17,826 nucleotides of DNA from Desulfosarcina sp. (GTDB lineage: Bacteria; Desulfobacterota; Desulfobacteria; Desulfobacterales; Desulfosarcinaceae). The stretch covers positions 1 to 17,826 of the forward strand of contig JAGTUY010000545.1 in the NCBI GenBank assembly GCA_018224455.1, in the 5' to 3' direction. Under the pieces are notes generated by a model. It did not search any database. It was not told the origin of the DNA and saw only the letters and a program-made list of their open reading frames with translations. The position numbers and the translations under genes were made by a program. Below, piece after piece: positions 1 through 6,904 of this stretch (its first letter is position 1; the number at the start of each line of letters is the position of its first letter).

Positions 1-642
1 CTGGCATACATGGTGCCCGAGTTCTCAACCAAACTCAGCGTGCCGTTCTTCAAGCGGCTGACCCCGGATCCGGGATGGGGATACATTTTTTTCGCCGCCC
101 TGGTCATCGTGGGGGCGTCCAACGCCGTAAACCTGACCGACGGTCTGGACGGCCTGGCCATTGGACCGGTGATCATCGCCGCCGTCACCTATATGATTTT
201 CGCCTATGTGGCCGGCCATGCGCGCATCGCCGACTACCTGCAGATCACCCCGGTGGCGGGATGCGGGGAGATCGCGGTCTACTGTGGCGCGCTGGCAGGC
301 GCCGGATTGGGGTTCTTGTGGTTCAACGCCTATCCGGCCCAGGTGTTCATGGGGGATGTGGGCTCGCTTTCCATGGGGGCGTCGTTGGGCACCGTTGCCG
401 TGATTACCAAGCAGGAGATTCTGCTGGCGCTGGTCGGCGGCCTGTTTGTCATCGAGGCCCTCTCCGTGATCTTTCAGGTGGGTTTTTTCAAGATGACCAA
501 GGGCCGCCGCATTTTCCGAATGGCACCCATCCACCACCATTTCGAATTGAAAGGGTGGCCGGAACCGAAGGTGATCGTGCGGTTTTGGATCATCGCCATC
601 GCCCTGGCGTTGATATCCATGAGTACCCTTAAACTTAGATAA
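1..642 (+). CDS. mraY: MraY, phospho-MurNAc-pentapeptide translocase (5' end missing)
   Basis: Polytopic inner-membrane enzyme that transfers phospho-MurNAc-pentapeptide from UDP to undecaprenyl phosphate, giving lipid I. Only the last 213 residues lie in the window; the family is about 360 long, so roughly the first 40% is off the left edge and the frame is open from base 1. Visible family signatures are NAVNLTDGLDGLA, the FMGDVGSLSMGA loop carrying an active-site Asp, and PIHHHFELKGWPEPKV near the C-terminus. Several hydrophobic membrane segments separate them. The end, STLKLR, is where MraY proteins normally stop, so the C-terminus looks native. The TAA stop is T640 plus the first two A bases of the repeat element that begins at 641. 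murD follows after a gap of about 174 bases filled by that repeat, unlike the tight joins later in the cluster. Confidence 0.97.
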   Translation: MAYMVPEFSTKLSVPFFKRLTPDPGWGYIFFAALVIVGASNAVNLTDGLDGLAIGPVIIAAVTYMIFAYVAGHARIADYLQITPVAGCGEIAVYCGALAGAGLGFLWFNAYPAQVFMGDVGSLSMGASLGTVAVITKQEILLALVGGLFVIEALSVIFQVGFFKMTKGRRIFRMAPIHHHFELKGWPEPKVIVRFWIIAIALALISMSTLKLR

Positions 643-792
643 AAAATAACAATAACCAAAAACCAAATAACAAATAAATCACAATGACAAAATTAAAAAT
701 TCCAAACCCCACGATCTCGAAGAAGGGTCATTCCAGTTTGAGATTTGGATTTTGCAATTTGGAATTTATTTGGAATTTGGTGCTTGTTATTT
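641..792 (+). repeat. A+T-rich inverted-arm repeat element, copy A (mraY-murD gap)
   Basis: The left arm (641-710) is almost free of G and made of words such as AACAATAACC and CCAAATAAC. The right arm (738-792) is almost free of C and made of words such as ATTTGG. The reverse complement of the right arm's outer 27 bases matches the left arm from AAATAAC at about 23 of 27 positions, so the ends are imperfect terminal inverted repeats. A centre of about 27 bases separates the arms. The left arm matches copy B (9471-9540) at 65 of 70 positions with no gaps, and the right arm matches 9621-9675 at 45 of 55. The composition contrasts sharply with the G+C-rich genes on both sides. No transposase or coding content is seen. 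I cannot assign it to a named repeat family. Confidence 0.85.
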
Positions 793-816
793 ATAAAAAA
801 TTTGATGTGTTCAGCT

Positions 817-2205
817 ATGTCTGAAAATAAATTGGGGCACCCTTTGGATCTTCGGAACGCATCTGTTGTGGTGGTGGGCCTGGGGCGATCCGGGGTGGCA
901 ACCGCCCGGTTCCTTGTCAACCAGGGTGCCCGGGTGACGGTAACGGATCGTGCGCCGGCCGACACCCTGAAGGCTCCGGCCGCGGCCCTGGAAGGACTGG
1001 ACGTCCAGCTGAAGCTGGGCGGGCATGATGCGCTGGATTTTGAAACCGCCGATCTGGTGGTGCTCAGTCCCGGTGTTCCTCACACCCTGCCGATGCTGGA
1101 ACCGGCCTGGGCCAAAGGAACCCCGGTCATCGGAGAAATGGAACTGGCTGCCGGGTATATCACCGAACCGATTCTGGCGGTCACCGGCACCAATGGAAAA
1201 ACCACGACAACCGAACTGGTGGGGAACATGCTGAAAAAAAGCGGAAAGAACGTGTTTGTGGGCGGAAACATCGGCACACCGCTGATTGCCTACGCGGACG
1301 GTGCCCATGCCCGGGCCGATGTGGTGGTAGCCGAAGTGAGCAGTTTTCAGCTGGACACCATGGTCGATTTCAGGCCGCATACCGCCGTGATGCTCAACAT
1401 CACCGACGACCATCTGGACCGGTATCCGACCTTTTCCGCCTACGCGGATTCCAAGTGGCGGATATTCGAAAACCAACTGCCCAGCGATGTGGCGGTGCTC
1501 AACGCCATGGATGTCACGGTGGCCGCCATGATCAACCGCCGTCCCCCCAATGCCTGCCGAAAACTCTATTCGGAGGAGGCCGTCGTCAACGGTGCACAGA
1601 TATTAAAGGAGAAGATCCTTCTGATGGATGCGGGCCGACAAACGGGCAGTTTCACGCTGGACAAGTCCGGTCTCATCGGTCCCCACAACCGGGAAAATAC
1701 GGCTGCCGCCTGTCTGGCCGCCCGTGAACAGGGCGCATCAGATGACGGCATCCAGCAGGCCATCGATAATTTCCAGGGGCTTTCCCACCGTCTGGAAACG
1801 GTGGGATGGGTTCGCGGTGTGCGCTTTGTCAACGACTCCAAGGCCACGAACGTGGATGCGGTGAAACGGGCGCTGGCGTGCTTCGACGTCCCGGTGATTC
1901 TGATCATGGGCGGGCAGAACAAGAAGGGTGACTTCAGCGCCCTCAAATCCCAGGTGCGCCGCCGGGTCAAAACCCTGGTGGCCATGGGGGAAGCCAAAGA
2001 CGAGATCGTCACCGCCCTGGCCGGGGACCCGGAAAGCGGAATCCTTGAGGCCGGTTCCATGCAGGAGGCGGTTGAAAAGGCATACGGTGCGGCCGTGGAC
2101 GGTGAAATCGTGCTGCTCTCTCCGGCTTGTGCCAGTTTCGATATGTTCGACAACTATGCCCAGCGGGGTAACCGGTTCCGGGAAATCATAGAAAGGCTGG
2201 GATGA
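817..2205 (+). CDS. murD: MurD, UDP-MurNAc-L-alanine:D-glutamate ligase
   Basis: Cytoplasmic ATP-dependent ligase that adds D-Glu to UDP-MurNAc-L-Ala. From the ATG at 817 it is 462 residues, normal for MurD. Motifs in order: N-terminal VVVVGLGRSG; ATP loop TGTNGKTTT (residues 123-131); SSFQL; NITDDHLDRY; IGPHNRENTAAA; NDSKATNVDA; MGGQNKKGDF; and the C-terminal LLSPACASFDMFDNYAQRG. The frame stays open upstream to an ATG at 745, but those 24 extra residues (MDFAIWNLFGIW and on) are translated mostly from the right arm of the repeat element and do not look like MurD. ATG 805 is a second alternative. No clear Shine-Dalgarno sequence precedes 805 or 817, so the exact start is uncertain. The stop overlaps the ftsW start as ATGA, implying translational coupling. 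Confidence 0.96.
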   Translation: MSENKLGHPLDLRNASVVVVGLGRSGVATARFLVNQGARVTVTDRAPADTLKAPAAALEGLDVQLKLGGHDALDFETADLVVLSPGVPHTLPMLEPAWAKGTPVIGEMELAAGYITEPILAVTGTNGKTTTTELVGNMLKKSGKNVFVGGNIGTPLIAYADGAHARADVVVAEVSSFQLDTMVDFRPHTAVMLNITDDHLDRYPTFSAYADSKWRIFENQLPSDVAVLNAMDVTVAAMINRRPPNACRKLYSEEAVVNGAQILKEKILLMDAGRQTGSFTLDKSGLIGPHNRENTAAACLAAREQGASDDGIQQAIDNFQGLSHRLETVGWVRGVRFVNDSKATNVDAVKRALACFDVPVILIMGGQNKKGDFSALKSQVRRRVKTLVAMGEAKDEIVTALAGDPESGILEAGSMQEAVEKAYGAAVDGEIVLLSPACASFDMFDNYAQRGNRFREIIERLG

Positions 2206-3326
2206 CGGCAACTGCCAAACGAAACGGGGTACAACCGTTGGTCTACGACCTGGGACTGCTGTTTCCCGTGTTGCTGCTCGTGGGCATGGGCATCGTTATG
2301 GTTTACAGCGCCAGTTCCGCCCTGGCCATCAAGAAGTTTGGCAGCGGTTATTTCTTTTTGAAAAAACAGGCCATTTTTTCCCTGATCGGCATTGTGGTGC
2401 TGGTGACCTTCAGTTACATCCCTTTCCGCCTTTACCGTGTGCTCGTTTATCCCGTTCTGGCGGCGTCCATCGTGATGCTGGTGGCGGTGGCCTTTACCGG
2501 ATGGGGCGTGACGGCAGGCGGATCCGCCCGGTGGCTGCAACTCGGACCCGTCCAGTTTCAGCCGTCAGAACTGGCCCGGTTGGCCCTGGTCATCTACATG
2601 GCCTACTCCATGAGCAAGAAGGGTGAACAGCTGCGCGATTTTTACGTGGGATTCTTGCCCCATTTTCTGGTCCTGGGTCTTCTTACGGGGTTGCTGCTGG
2701 TTCAGCCCGACTTTGGATCGATCGTGATCTTTGCCGCCTTGACCTGGATCATGCTGTTTGTCGGCGGGTGCCGCATCAGCCACCTGCTGTCGGTTGTACT
2801 GGTGCTGGCGCCCATGGCCTGGCTGTTTATGACCCATGCCGAATACCGGGTCAAGCGGCTGATGAGCTTTATGGACCCCTGGCAATACCCGGCGGACGAG
2901 GGATACCAGATCGTCCATTCGCTGATGGCATTCGGCACCGGGGGAATCACCGGTGTGGGCATCGGCAAGGGATATCAGAAACTGTTTTATCTTCCCGAAC
3001 CCCACACGGATTTCATCTTCTCCGTGGTGGGGGAAGAACTGGGGCTAATCGGGGTCATGCTCGTGATTCTGCTTTACGGCATCATGCTCGTGCGGGGTAT
3101 CCGTATCGCCCGCCATGCCCAGGATCGTTTCGGTTCCTTGCTGGCCATGGGCATCACGGTGACCTTGGGGCTTCAGGTTTGCATCAACATGGGGGTGGCG
3201 CTCGGCATGCTGCCCACCAAGGGGTTGACCCTGCCCTTTTTCAGCTACGGTGGGACGAGCCTGCTGATCAACATGGCGGCGGTGGGGATCATGATGAATA
3301 TCGGAGCGCGGGATGCACGCTGTTGA
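2202..3326 (+). CDS. ftsW: FtsW, SEDS-family septal peptidoglycan polymerase
   Basis: Multi-spanning inner-membrane protein that polymerises lipid II into septal glycan together with its partner class B PBP. It has 374 residues, in the normal range. SEDS signatures visible: MVYSASSALA in the first membrane region; SARWLQLGPVQFQPSELARL; LLLVQPDFGS; the large periplasmic loop with MSFMDPWQYPADEGYQ; YLPEPHTDFIFSVVGEELG; and LPTKGLTLPFFSYGGTSLL near the end. Asp270 in PEPHTD sits where I expect the catalytic Asp of SEDS polymerases, by recall of the family rather than by alignment. The start codon overlaps the murD stop (ATGA), and the 3' end overlaps murG by 14 bases. FtsW rather than RodA is favoured because it lies inside the dcw cluster next to murG. 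Confidence 0.96.
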   Translation: MTATAKRNGVQPLVYDLGLLFPVLLLVGMGIVMVYSASSALAIKKFGSGYFFLKKQAIFSLIGIVVLVTFSYIPFRLYRVLVYPVLAASIVMLVAVAFTGWGVTAGGSARWLQLGPVQFQPSELARLALVIYMAYSMSKKGEQLRDFYVGFLPHFLVLGLLTGLLLVQPDFGSIVIFAALTWIMLFVGGCRISHLLSVVLVLAPMAWLFMTHAEYRVKRLMSFMDPWQYPADEGYQIVHSLMAFGTGGITGVGIGKGYQKLFYLPEPHTDFIFSVVGEELGLIGVMLVILLYGIMLVRGIRIARHAQDRFGSLLAMGITVTLGLQVCINMGVALGMLPTKGLTLPFFSYGGTSLLINMAAVGIMMNIGARDARC

Positions 3327-4425
3327 ACCCGAAAAAATCTGGCGGCCACTCAAGGTGGTCGTTGCCGGTGGAGGCACCGGCGGGCACCTGTTTCCAGGAA
3401 TTGCCGTGGCAGGAGAGTTTGCCGTGAGAAATCCGCAAAGCCGGATTCTCTTCGTGGGTGCCGGCCGGCCGTTCGAGACGGACGCCCTGGCCCGGACCGG
3501 TTATCCCCAGCGAACCATCGCCATCGAGGGGATCAAGGGAAGAGGAGCGTGGGCCAAGGCGCGGGCGGCCATGAAAATTCCCGGCGCCCTGTTTCATTCC
3601 GCAGGCATTTTGGCCGAGGTGCAGGCGGACCTGGTTGTCGGGGTGGGCGGATACGCCACCGGACCGGTGGCTCTGGCCGCATGGATAAAAGGCATTCCGG
3701 TGGTCCTGTGTGAGCAGAACACGGTGCCCGGCGTCACCAACCGGATGCTTTTTCCGATTGCCAGGCGGATTTATGTCAGTTTCGAAAATACCCGCGGCAA
3801 GATCGACCCGTTGAAGAAACGCGTCACCGGCAACCCGATACGCCAGCAGATCCTTGATGCAGCGACCCTTGAAGCAAAAGAGAAAAATAGGTTCACGGTT
3901 CTGATCGTCGGCGGAAGCCAGGGGGCCCATGCCATCAACCTTGCGGTCATGGACGCCTTGCCGCGACTTCGCCAGCGCCGGAAATGTTATATTATCCACC
4001 AGACCGGCGCCAAGGATCAGGATCAGGTCGCCGATGCATATCAGAAAGCAGGGATGGATGCTGAAGTGAAGTCATTTTTTCATGATATGGCATCCCGCTA
4101 CAGCCGGGCGGATCTGGTTGTATGCAGGGCCGGCGCCACCACGGTGGCCGAGTTGACCGCGCTGGGCAAACCGGCACTGTTCATTCCCTATCCCTTTGCG
4201 GCGGACAACCACCAGGAGCATAACGCCCGGGCCCTGGTTGACCGAGGTGCGGCACAGATGGTGCTCGAACGGGAACTGACCGGGGCGGACCTGGCCCGGC
4301 GTCTGGACACGTTGGCCGGGTCACCCGATCTGCTGGCGACCATGGCCTCAAAGTCCAGAATGCTGGGGAAACCGGATGCGGCCAGAACCATCGTGGACGA
4401 CTGCTATCAACTGGTGGAAAGATAG
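3313..4425 (+). CDS. murG: MurG, lipid II synthase (GlcNAc transferase)
   Basis: Peripheral inner-membrane glycosyltransferase of the GT-B fold that adds GlcNAc from UDP-GlcNAc to lipid I, forming lipid II, the substrate of FtsW. It has 370 residues, typical of the family. Visible motifs: N-terminal glycine loop GGGTGGHLFPG (about 20-29); GVGGYATGPVALAAW; VLCEQNTVPGVTNRML; the second-domain glycine loop GGSQGAHAIN (200-209); and the UDP-GlcNAc-binding RAGATTVAEL (272-281) with Glu280, followed by DNHQEHNA. The ATG at 3313 lies inside the ftsW 3' end and has GGAG at 3303-3306, six bases upstream. murC begins two bases after the stop. The first ten residues (MHAVEPEKIW) precede the usual start of the fold, but no later start is better supported. 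Confidence 0.97.
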   Translation: MHAVEPEKIWRPLKVVVAGGGTGGHLFPGIAVAGEFAVRNPQSRILFVGAGRPFETDALARTGYPQRTIAIEGIKGRGAWAKARAAMKIPGALFHSAGILAEVQADLVVGVGGYATGPVALAAWIKGIPVVLCEQNTVPGVTNRMLFPIARRIYVSFENTRGKIDPLKKRVTGNPIRQQILDAATLEAKEKNRFTVLIVGGSQGAHAINLAVMDALPRLRQRRKCYIIHQTGAKDQDQVADAYQKAGMDAEVKSFFHDMASRYSRADLVVCRAGATTVAELTALGKPALFIPYPFAADNHQEHNARALVDRGAAQMVLERELTGADLARRLDTLAGSPDLLATMASKSRMLGKPDAARTIVDDCYQLVER

Positions 4426-4427
4426 TC

Positions 4428-5825
4428 ATGTATCTGAAAAAATACCATATCCACTTTGTGGGTGTTGGCGGCATCGGCATGAGCGGAATTGCCGAACTGC
4501 TTCTTAACCTGGGTTATCGGGTTTCGGGCTCCGACGTGAAGGCATCGGACATTACGGCCAATCTGTCGCGGTTGGGCGGCACCATTCATATCGGCCACCG
4601 GGCCGAGCAGATCGCCGACGCCGATGTGGTGGTGGTCTCTTCGGCCATCGACCCGCAAAACCCTGAAGTGTACGCCGCCCGGCAGGCGTCGATTCCGGTC
4701 ATTCCCCGGGCCGAGATGCTGGCTGAACTCATGCGGCTCAAATACAGCGTGGCCATTGCCGGCGCCCATGGCAAGACCTCCACCACCTCCCTTGTGGCCA
4801 ACGTGTTGGCTGGCGGGGGTCTCGATCCCACGGTGGTCATCGGCGGCAAACTCAAGAGCCTCGGCCGCAACGCGGTGCTGGGTCAGGGCGATTTTATTGT
4901 GGCCGAGGCTGACGAGAGCGACGGCTCTTTCCTCAAGTTTTCTCCGGCCATTGCCGTGGTCACCAACATCGACCGGGAGCACATGGATTTTTACGCGGAC
5001 CTGGATGCGATAAAAACGGTTTTTCTCAATTTTATCGACCGGATCCCTTTTTACGGCCTGGCCGTGCTCTGCCTGGACAACGAGCCGCTCCAGGGCCTCC
5101 TCCCCCATATCAAGAAACGGCTGACCACATACGGGCGGAGCACCCAGGCCGATTACCAGGCGCGGAACATCAGCTTCGGTAAGATGAAAAGCCGGTTTAC
5201 GGTGGTTCATCGGGACGACAACCTGGGCGAGTTTATTTTGGCCATGCCGGGTATGCACAATGTATCCAACGCCCTGGCTGCTATCGCTGTGGGCCTGGAA
5301 CTGGACATTCCCCTGCCATCTATCAAGCGGTCCCTCGAGACGGCCGAAGGGGTGCAGCGCCGGTTGGAGATCAAGGGGGAGATCCATGGCGTTACCGTGG
5401 TGGACGACTACGGCCATCATCCCACCGAGATCCAGGTGACCCTCGAGGCAGTCAAAGAGAACTGGCCGGACTGCCGCAAGGTGGTGGTTTTCCAGCCTCA
5501 TCGCTACACGCGCACCCGGGCGCTTCTGCAGGAATTCACCCGCTCATTCAACAACAGCGATGTACTGGTGGTGCTGCCTATTTATGCCGCCAGCGAAGCA
5601 CCCATCGCGGGTGTCAGCGGCGAGGCCCTGAGCGAATGCATCCGTGCCCATGGCCACCGGAACGTGATCTGCCTGAACGGCCTGACGGCGTGCGTCGATC
5701 ACCTTGAGAAAACCCTGGCATCCGGCGATCTGCTGCTGACCTTGGGCGCCGGAGATGTTTATCGGGTGGGAGAAATGGTGTTGGAGCGGATGGCTGAGGA
5801 CGGAGGAATGAGGACAAAGGAATGA
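4428..5825 (+). CDS. murC: MurC, UDP-MurNAc:L-alanine ligase
   Basis: Cytoplasmic Mur ligase that attaches L-Ala to UDP-MurNAc, the first residue of the stem peptide. It has 465 residues. Signatures: VGVGGIGMSGIAELL at the N-terminus; the ATP loop AGAHGKTSTT (111-120); AEADESDGSFL; TNIDREHMDFY; PGMHNVSNALAA; DDYGHHPTEI; and FQPHRYTRTR. The end is odd. After LERMA the last nine residues (EDGGMRTKE) and the TGA stop are encoded by the first units of the heptanucleotide array that fills the murC-ftsQ gap. The repeat has therefore either replaced the native tail or extended it by a few residues; the catalytic domains are untouched. It starts two bases after murG and is probably co-translated with it. 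Confidence 0.97.
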   Translation: MYLKKYHIHFVGVGGIGMSGIAELLLNLGYRVSGSDVKASDITANLSRLGGTIHIGHRAEQIADADVVVVSSAIDPQNPEVYAARQASIPVIPRAEMLAELMRLKYSVAIAGAHGKTSTTSLVANVLAGGGLDPTVVIGGKLKSLGRNAVLGQGDFIVAEADESDGSFLKFSPAIAVVTNIDREHMDFYADLDAIKTVFLNFIDRIPFYGLAVLCLDNEPLQGLLPHIKKRLTTYGRSTQADYQARNISFGKMKSRFTVVHRDDNLGEFILAMPGMHNVSNALAAIAVGLELDIPLPSIKRSLETAEGVQRRLEIKGEIHGVTVVDDYGHHPTEIQVTLEAVKENWPDCRKVVVFQPHRYTRTRALLQEFTRSFNNSDVLVVLPIYAASEAPIAGVSGEALSECIRAHGHRNVICLNGLTACVDHLEKTLASGDLLLTLGAGDVYRVGEMVLERMAEDGGMRTKE

Positions 5826-5969
5826 GGACGGAGGTCGGAGGACTGAGGAATGAGGACTGAGGAATGAGGACTGAAGACTGAGGTCGGAGGACTGAGGACT
5901 GAGGACGGCGGACGGTGGACTGAGGTCGGAGGACAGAGGTTGGAGGACAGAGGTTGGAGGACAGAGAAC
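5795..5969 (+). repeat. Tandem heptanucleotide array, consensus KGAGGAC, 25 units
   Basis: Counting from 5795, the sequence divides without a phase slip into 25 units of 7 bases: TGAGGAC, GGAGGAA, TGAGGAC, AAAGGAA, TGAGGAC, GGAGGTC, GGAGGAC and so on, ending with AGAGAAC at 5963-5969. Positions 2, 4, 5 and 6 of the unit are the most constant. The array begins inside the 3' end of murC and supplies its TGA stop at 5823-5825. Because 7 is not a multiple of 3, successive TGA-containing units fall in successive frames, so all three plus-strand frames meet a stop within the array; the opposite strand (GTCCTCA units) stays open. Seven units start with GGAGG, a Shine-Dalgarno-like word. The units diverge too much for very recent expansion by slippage alone. 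Confidence 0.93.
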
Positions 5970-5994
5970 AGATCAGTTCGAAGCTCAAAGCAAA

Positions 5995-6036
5995 CCCGGA
6001 ACCCGGAACCCAGAACCCGGAACCCGGAACCCAGAG
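5995..6036 (+). repeat. Second tandem heptanucleotide array, CCCGGAA, 6 units
   Basis: Six units of 7 bases: CCCGGAA, CCCGGAA, CCCAGAA, CCCGGAA, CCCGGAA, CCCAGAG. The array is separated from the KGAGGAC array by 25 bases (5970-5994) and ends 9 bases before the proposed ftsQ start. The unit length is the same as in the first array, but the sequence is unrelated on either strand, so the two arrays do not form one long hairpin. No independent function is visible. It lies in the leader just ahead of ftsQ, where a ribosome-binding site would be expected. Confidence 0.9.
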
Positions 6037-6045
6037 ACCCAACCA

Positions 6046-6903
6046 TTGAAACCAAAACCGATTCGTAAAAACCAATTCAAAAAAAGCAGGAAGGTCAATC
6101 GAACCCTGTTGCGTAATCGGGCCGTGTTAGCCGCCAAGGGGTGTTTTGGGTTGCTGGCGCTGGTGGCGGCCAGCGCTGCGTTCATCTTCGCCCATGACTA
6201 TTTTACCCAGACGCGGCATTTCCAGGTGCGTCAGATTGTGGTGACTGGCATGCAGCGGCTCAGCCGCCTGCAGATCATGGAGATTGCCGGCGTCGGCCCG
6301 CAGACGAACATCCTGTCCGTGAATCTGGCCGTGACCCGTAAGCGGCTGCTGGCCGAACCCTGGGTCGCCGAGGCAAGGGTCAGCCGGAAGATACCCTCGG
6401 GGCTGCGCATGCACATCCGGGAAGAAGTCCCGCTGGCGCTTTTGGACATGGGGGCCGGTGAGGGATTTTTAATCAACCCGGCCGGCGAGGTGTTCAAACG
6501 ATGGGATGGCTCGGACAGTGATGCGCTGCCCCGGGTGCAGGGGCTGGATCATGCAGACCTGCCCGTTTCCGGCATGCCGCCCAGTGAGGCCTTCGGCGCG
6601 GTGATGACCCTGTTCCGGCTGGCCGGGGAAAAGAACAGCCCGCTGCCCCTTTCGGGCATTCGCCGGATCCGGATGGACCGTGAAATCGGAGCCACCGTCT
6701 ATACCGGCGAAAACAACCGGTTGGTGAAGCTGGGGTTCGGTCGCTATCGTGAAAAGTGCCAGGCGCTGGGACAAGTGATGTCACGCCTGAGCAGAGACAG
6801 CCGGCTGACCCGCTACACGGCCATTGATTTGTTCGATGTCAATCGAATTGTAATTACGCTGGCATCGGTCGATCCGTTATCTTCGGATCACAAGGAGGGT
6901 TGA
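6046..6903 (+). CDS. ftsQ: FtsQ, divisome assembly protein (DivIB family)
   Basis: Single-pass inner-membrane protein linking early and late divisome proteins. From the TTG at 6046 it is 285 residues. It has a Lys/Arg-rich cytoplasmic head (KPKPIRKNQFKKSRKVNR), one membrane segment at about 28-48 (AVLAAKGCFGLLALVAASAA), a POTRA-like domain at about 57-127 containing VRQIVVTGMQRLSRLQIMEI and EPWVAEARVSRKIPSGL, and then the FtsQ beta domain. Start choice is weak: there is no ATG or GTG in frame nearby, no good Shine-Dalgarno sequence before 6046, and the frame is open upstream through both heptanucleotide arrays to about 5896. TTG 6046 fits the expected length of the cytoplasmic head. One base separates its stop from the ftsA start. 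Confidence 0.9.
   Translation: MKPKPIRKNQFKKSRKVNRTLLRNRAVLAAKGCFGLLALVAASAAFIFAHDYFTQTRHFQVRQIVVTGMQRLSRLQIMEIAGVGPQTNILSVNLAVTRKRLLAEPWVAEARVSRKIPSGLRMHIREEVPLALLDMGAGEGFLINPAGEVFKRWDGSDSDALPRVQGLDHADLPVSGMPPSEAFGAVMTLFRLAGEKNSPLPLSGIRRIRMDREIGATVYTGENNRLVKLGFGRYREKCQALGQVMSRLSRDSRLTRYTAIDLFDVNRIVITLASVDPLSSDHKEG
6892..6899 (+). promoter_or_regulatory. Strong Shine-Dalgarno site fixing the ftsA TTG start
   Basis: AAGGAGGG lies at the very end of ftsQ, five bases before TTG 6905. It is a near-perfect match to the anti-Shine-Dalgarno sequence. It decides the FtsA start, because no ATG lies near the expected N-terminus, and it implies that ftsA translation can begin efficiently within the ftsQ coding region. 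Confidence 0.85.
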
Positions 6904-6904
6904 G

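Noticed and set aside
25..666. Minus-strand open frame opposite mraY
   Set aside because: The plus strand carries unmistakable MraY motifs; the antisense product is His/Gln-rich with no family resemblance.
641..792. Rho-independent terminator between mraY and murD
   Set aside because: The arms are A+T-rich and imperfectly paired, with no G+C stem followed by a T run. A terminator here would also cut the essential dcw operon.
4407..5501. Long minus-strand open frame (364 residues) opposite murC
   Set aside because: It lies inside a clear murC on the other strand. Long antisense frames are common in G+C-rich codon usage, and its protein shows no recognisable domain.
5795..6036. CRISPR array
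   Set aside because: The units are contiguous 7-mers with no spacers of regular length, and no cas genes are nearby.
5614..6075. Minus-strand open frame of about 150 residues with a heptapeptide repeat of the SSVLRPQ type across the murC-ftsQ gap
   Set aside because: A 7-base tandem repeat with no stop on this strand gives a 7-residue repeat automatically in any frame. The frame runs into murC antisense and has no ribosome site or family resemblance.
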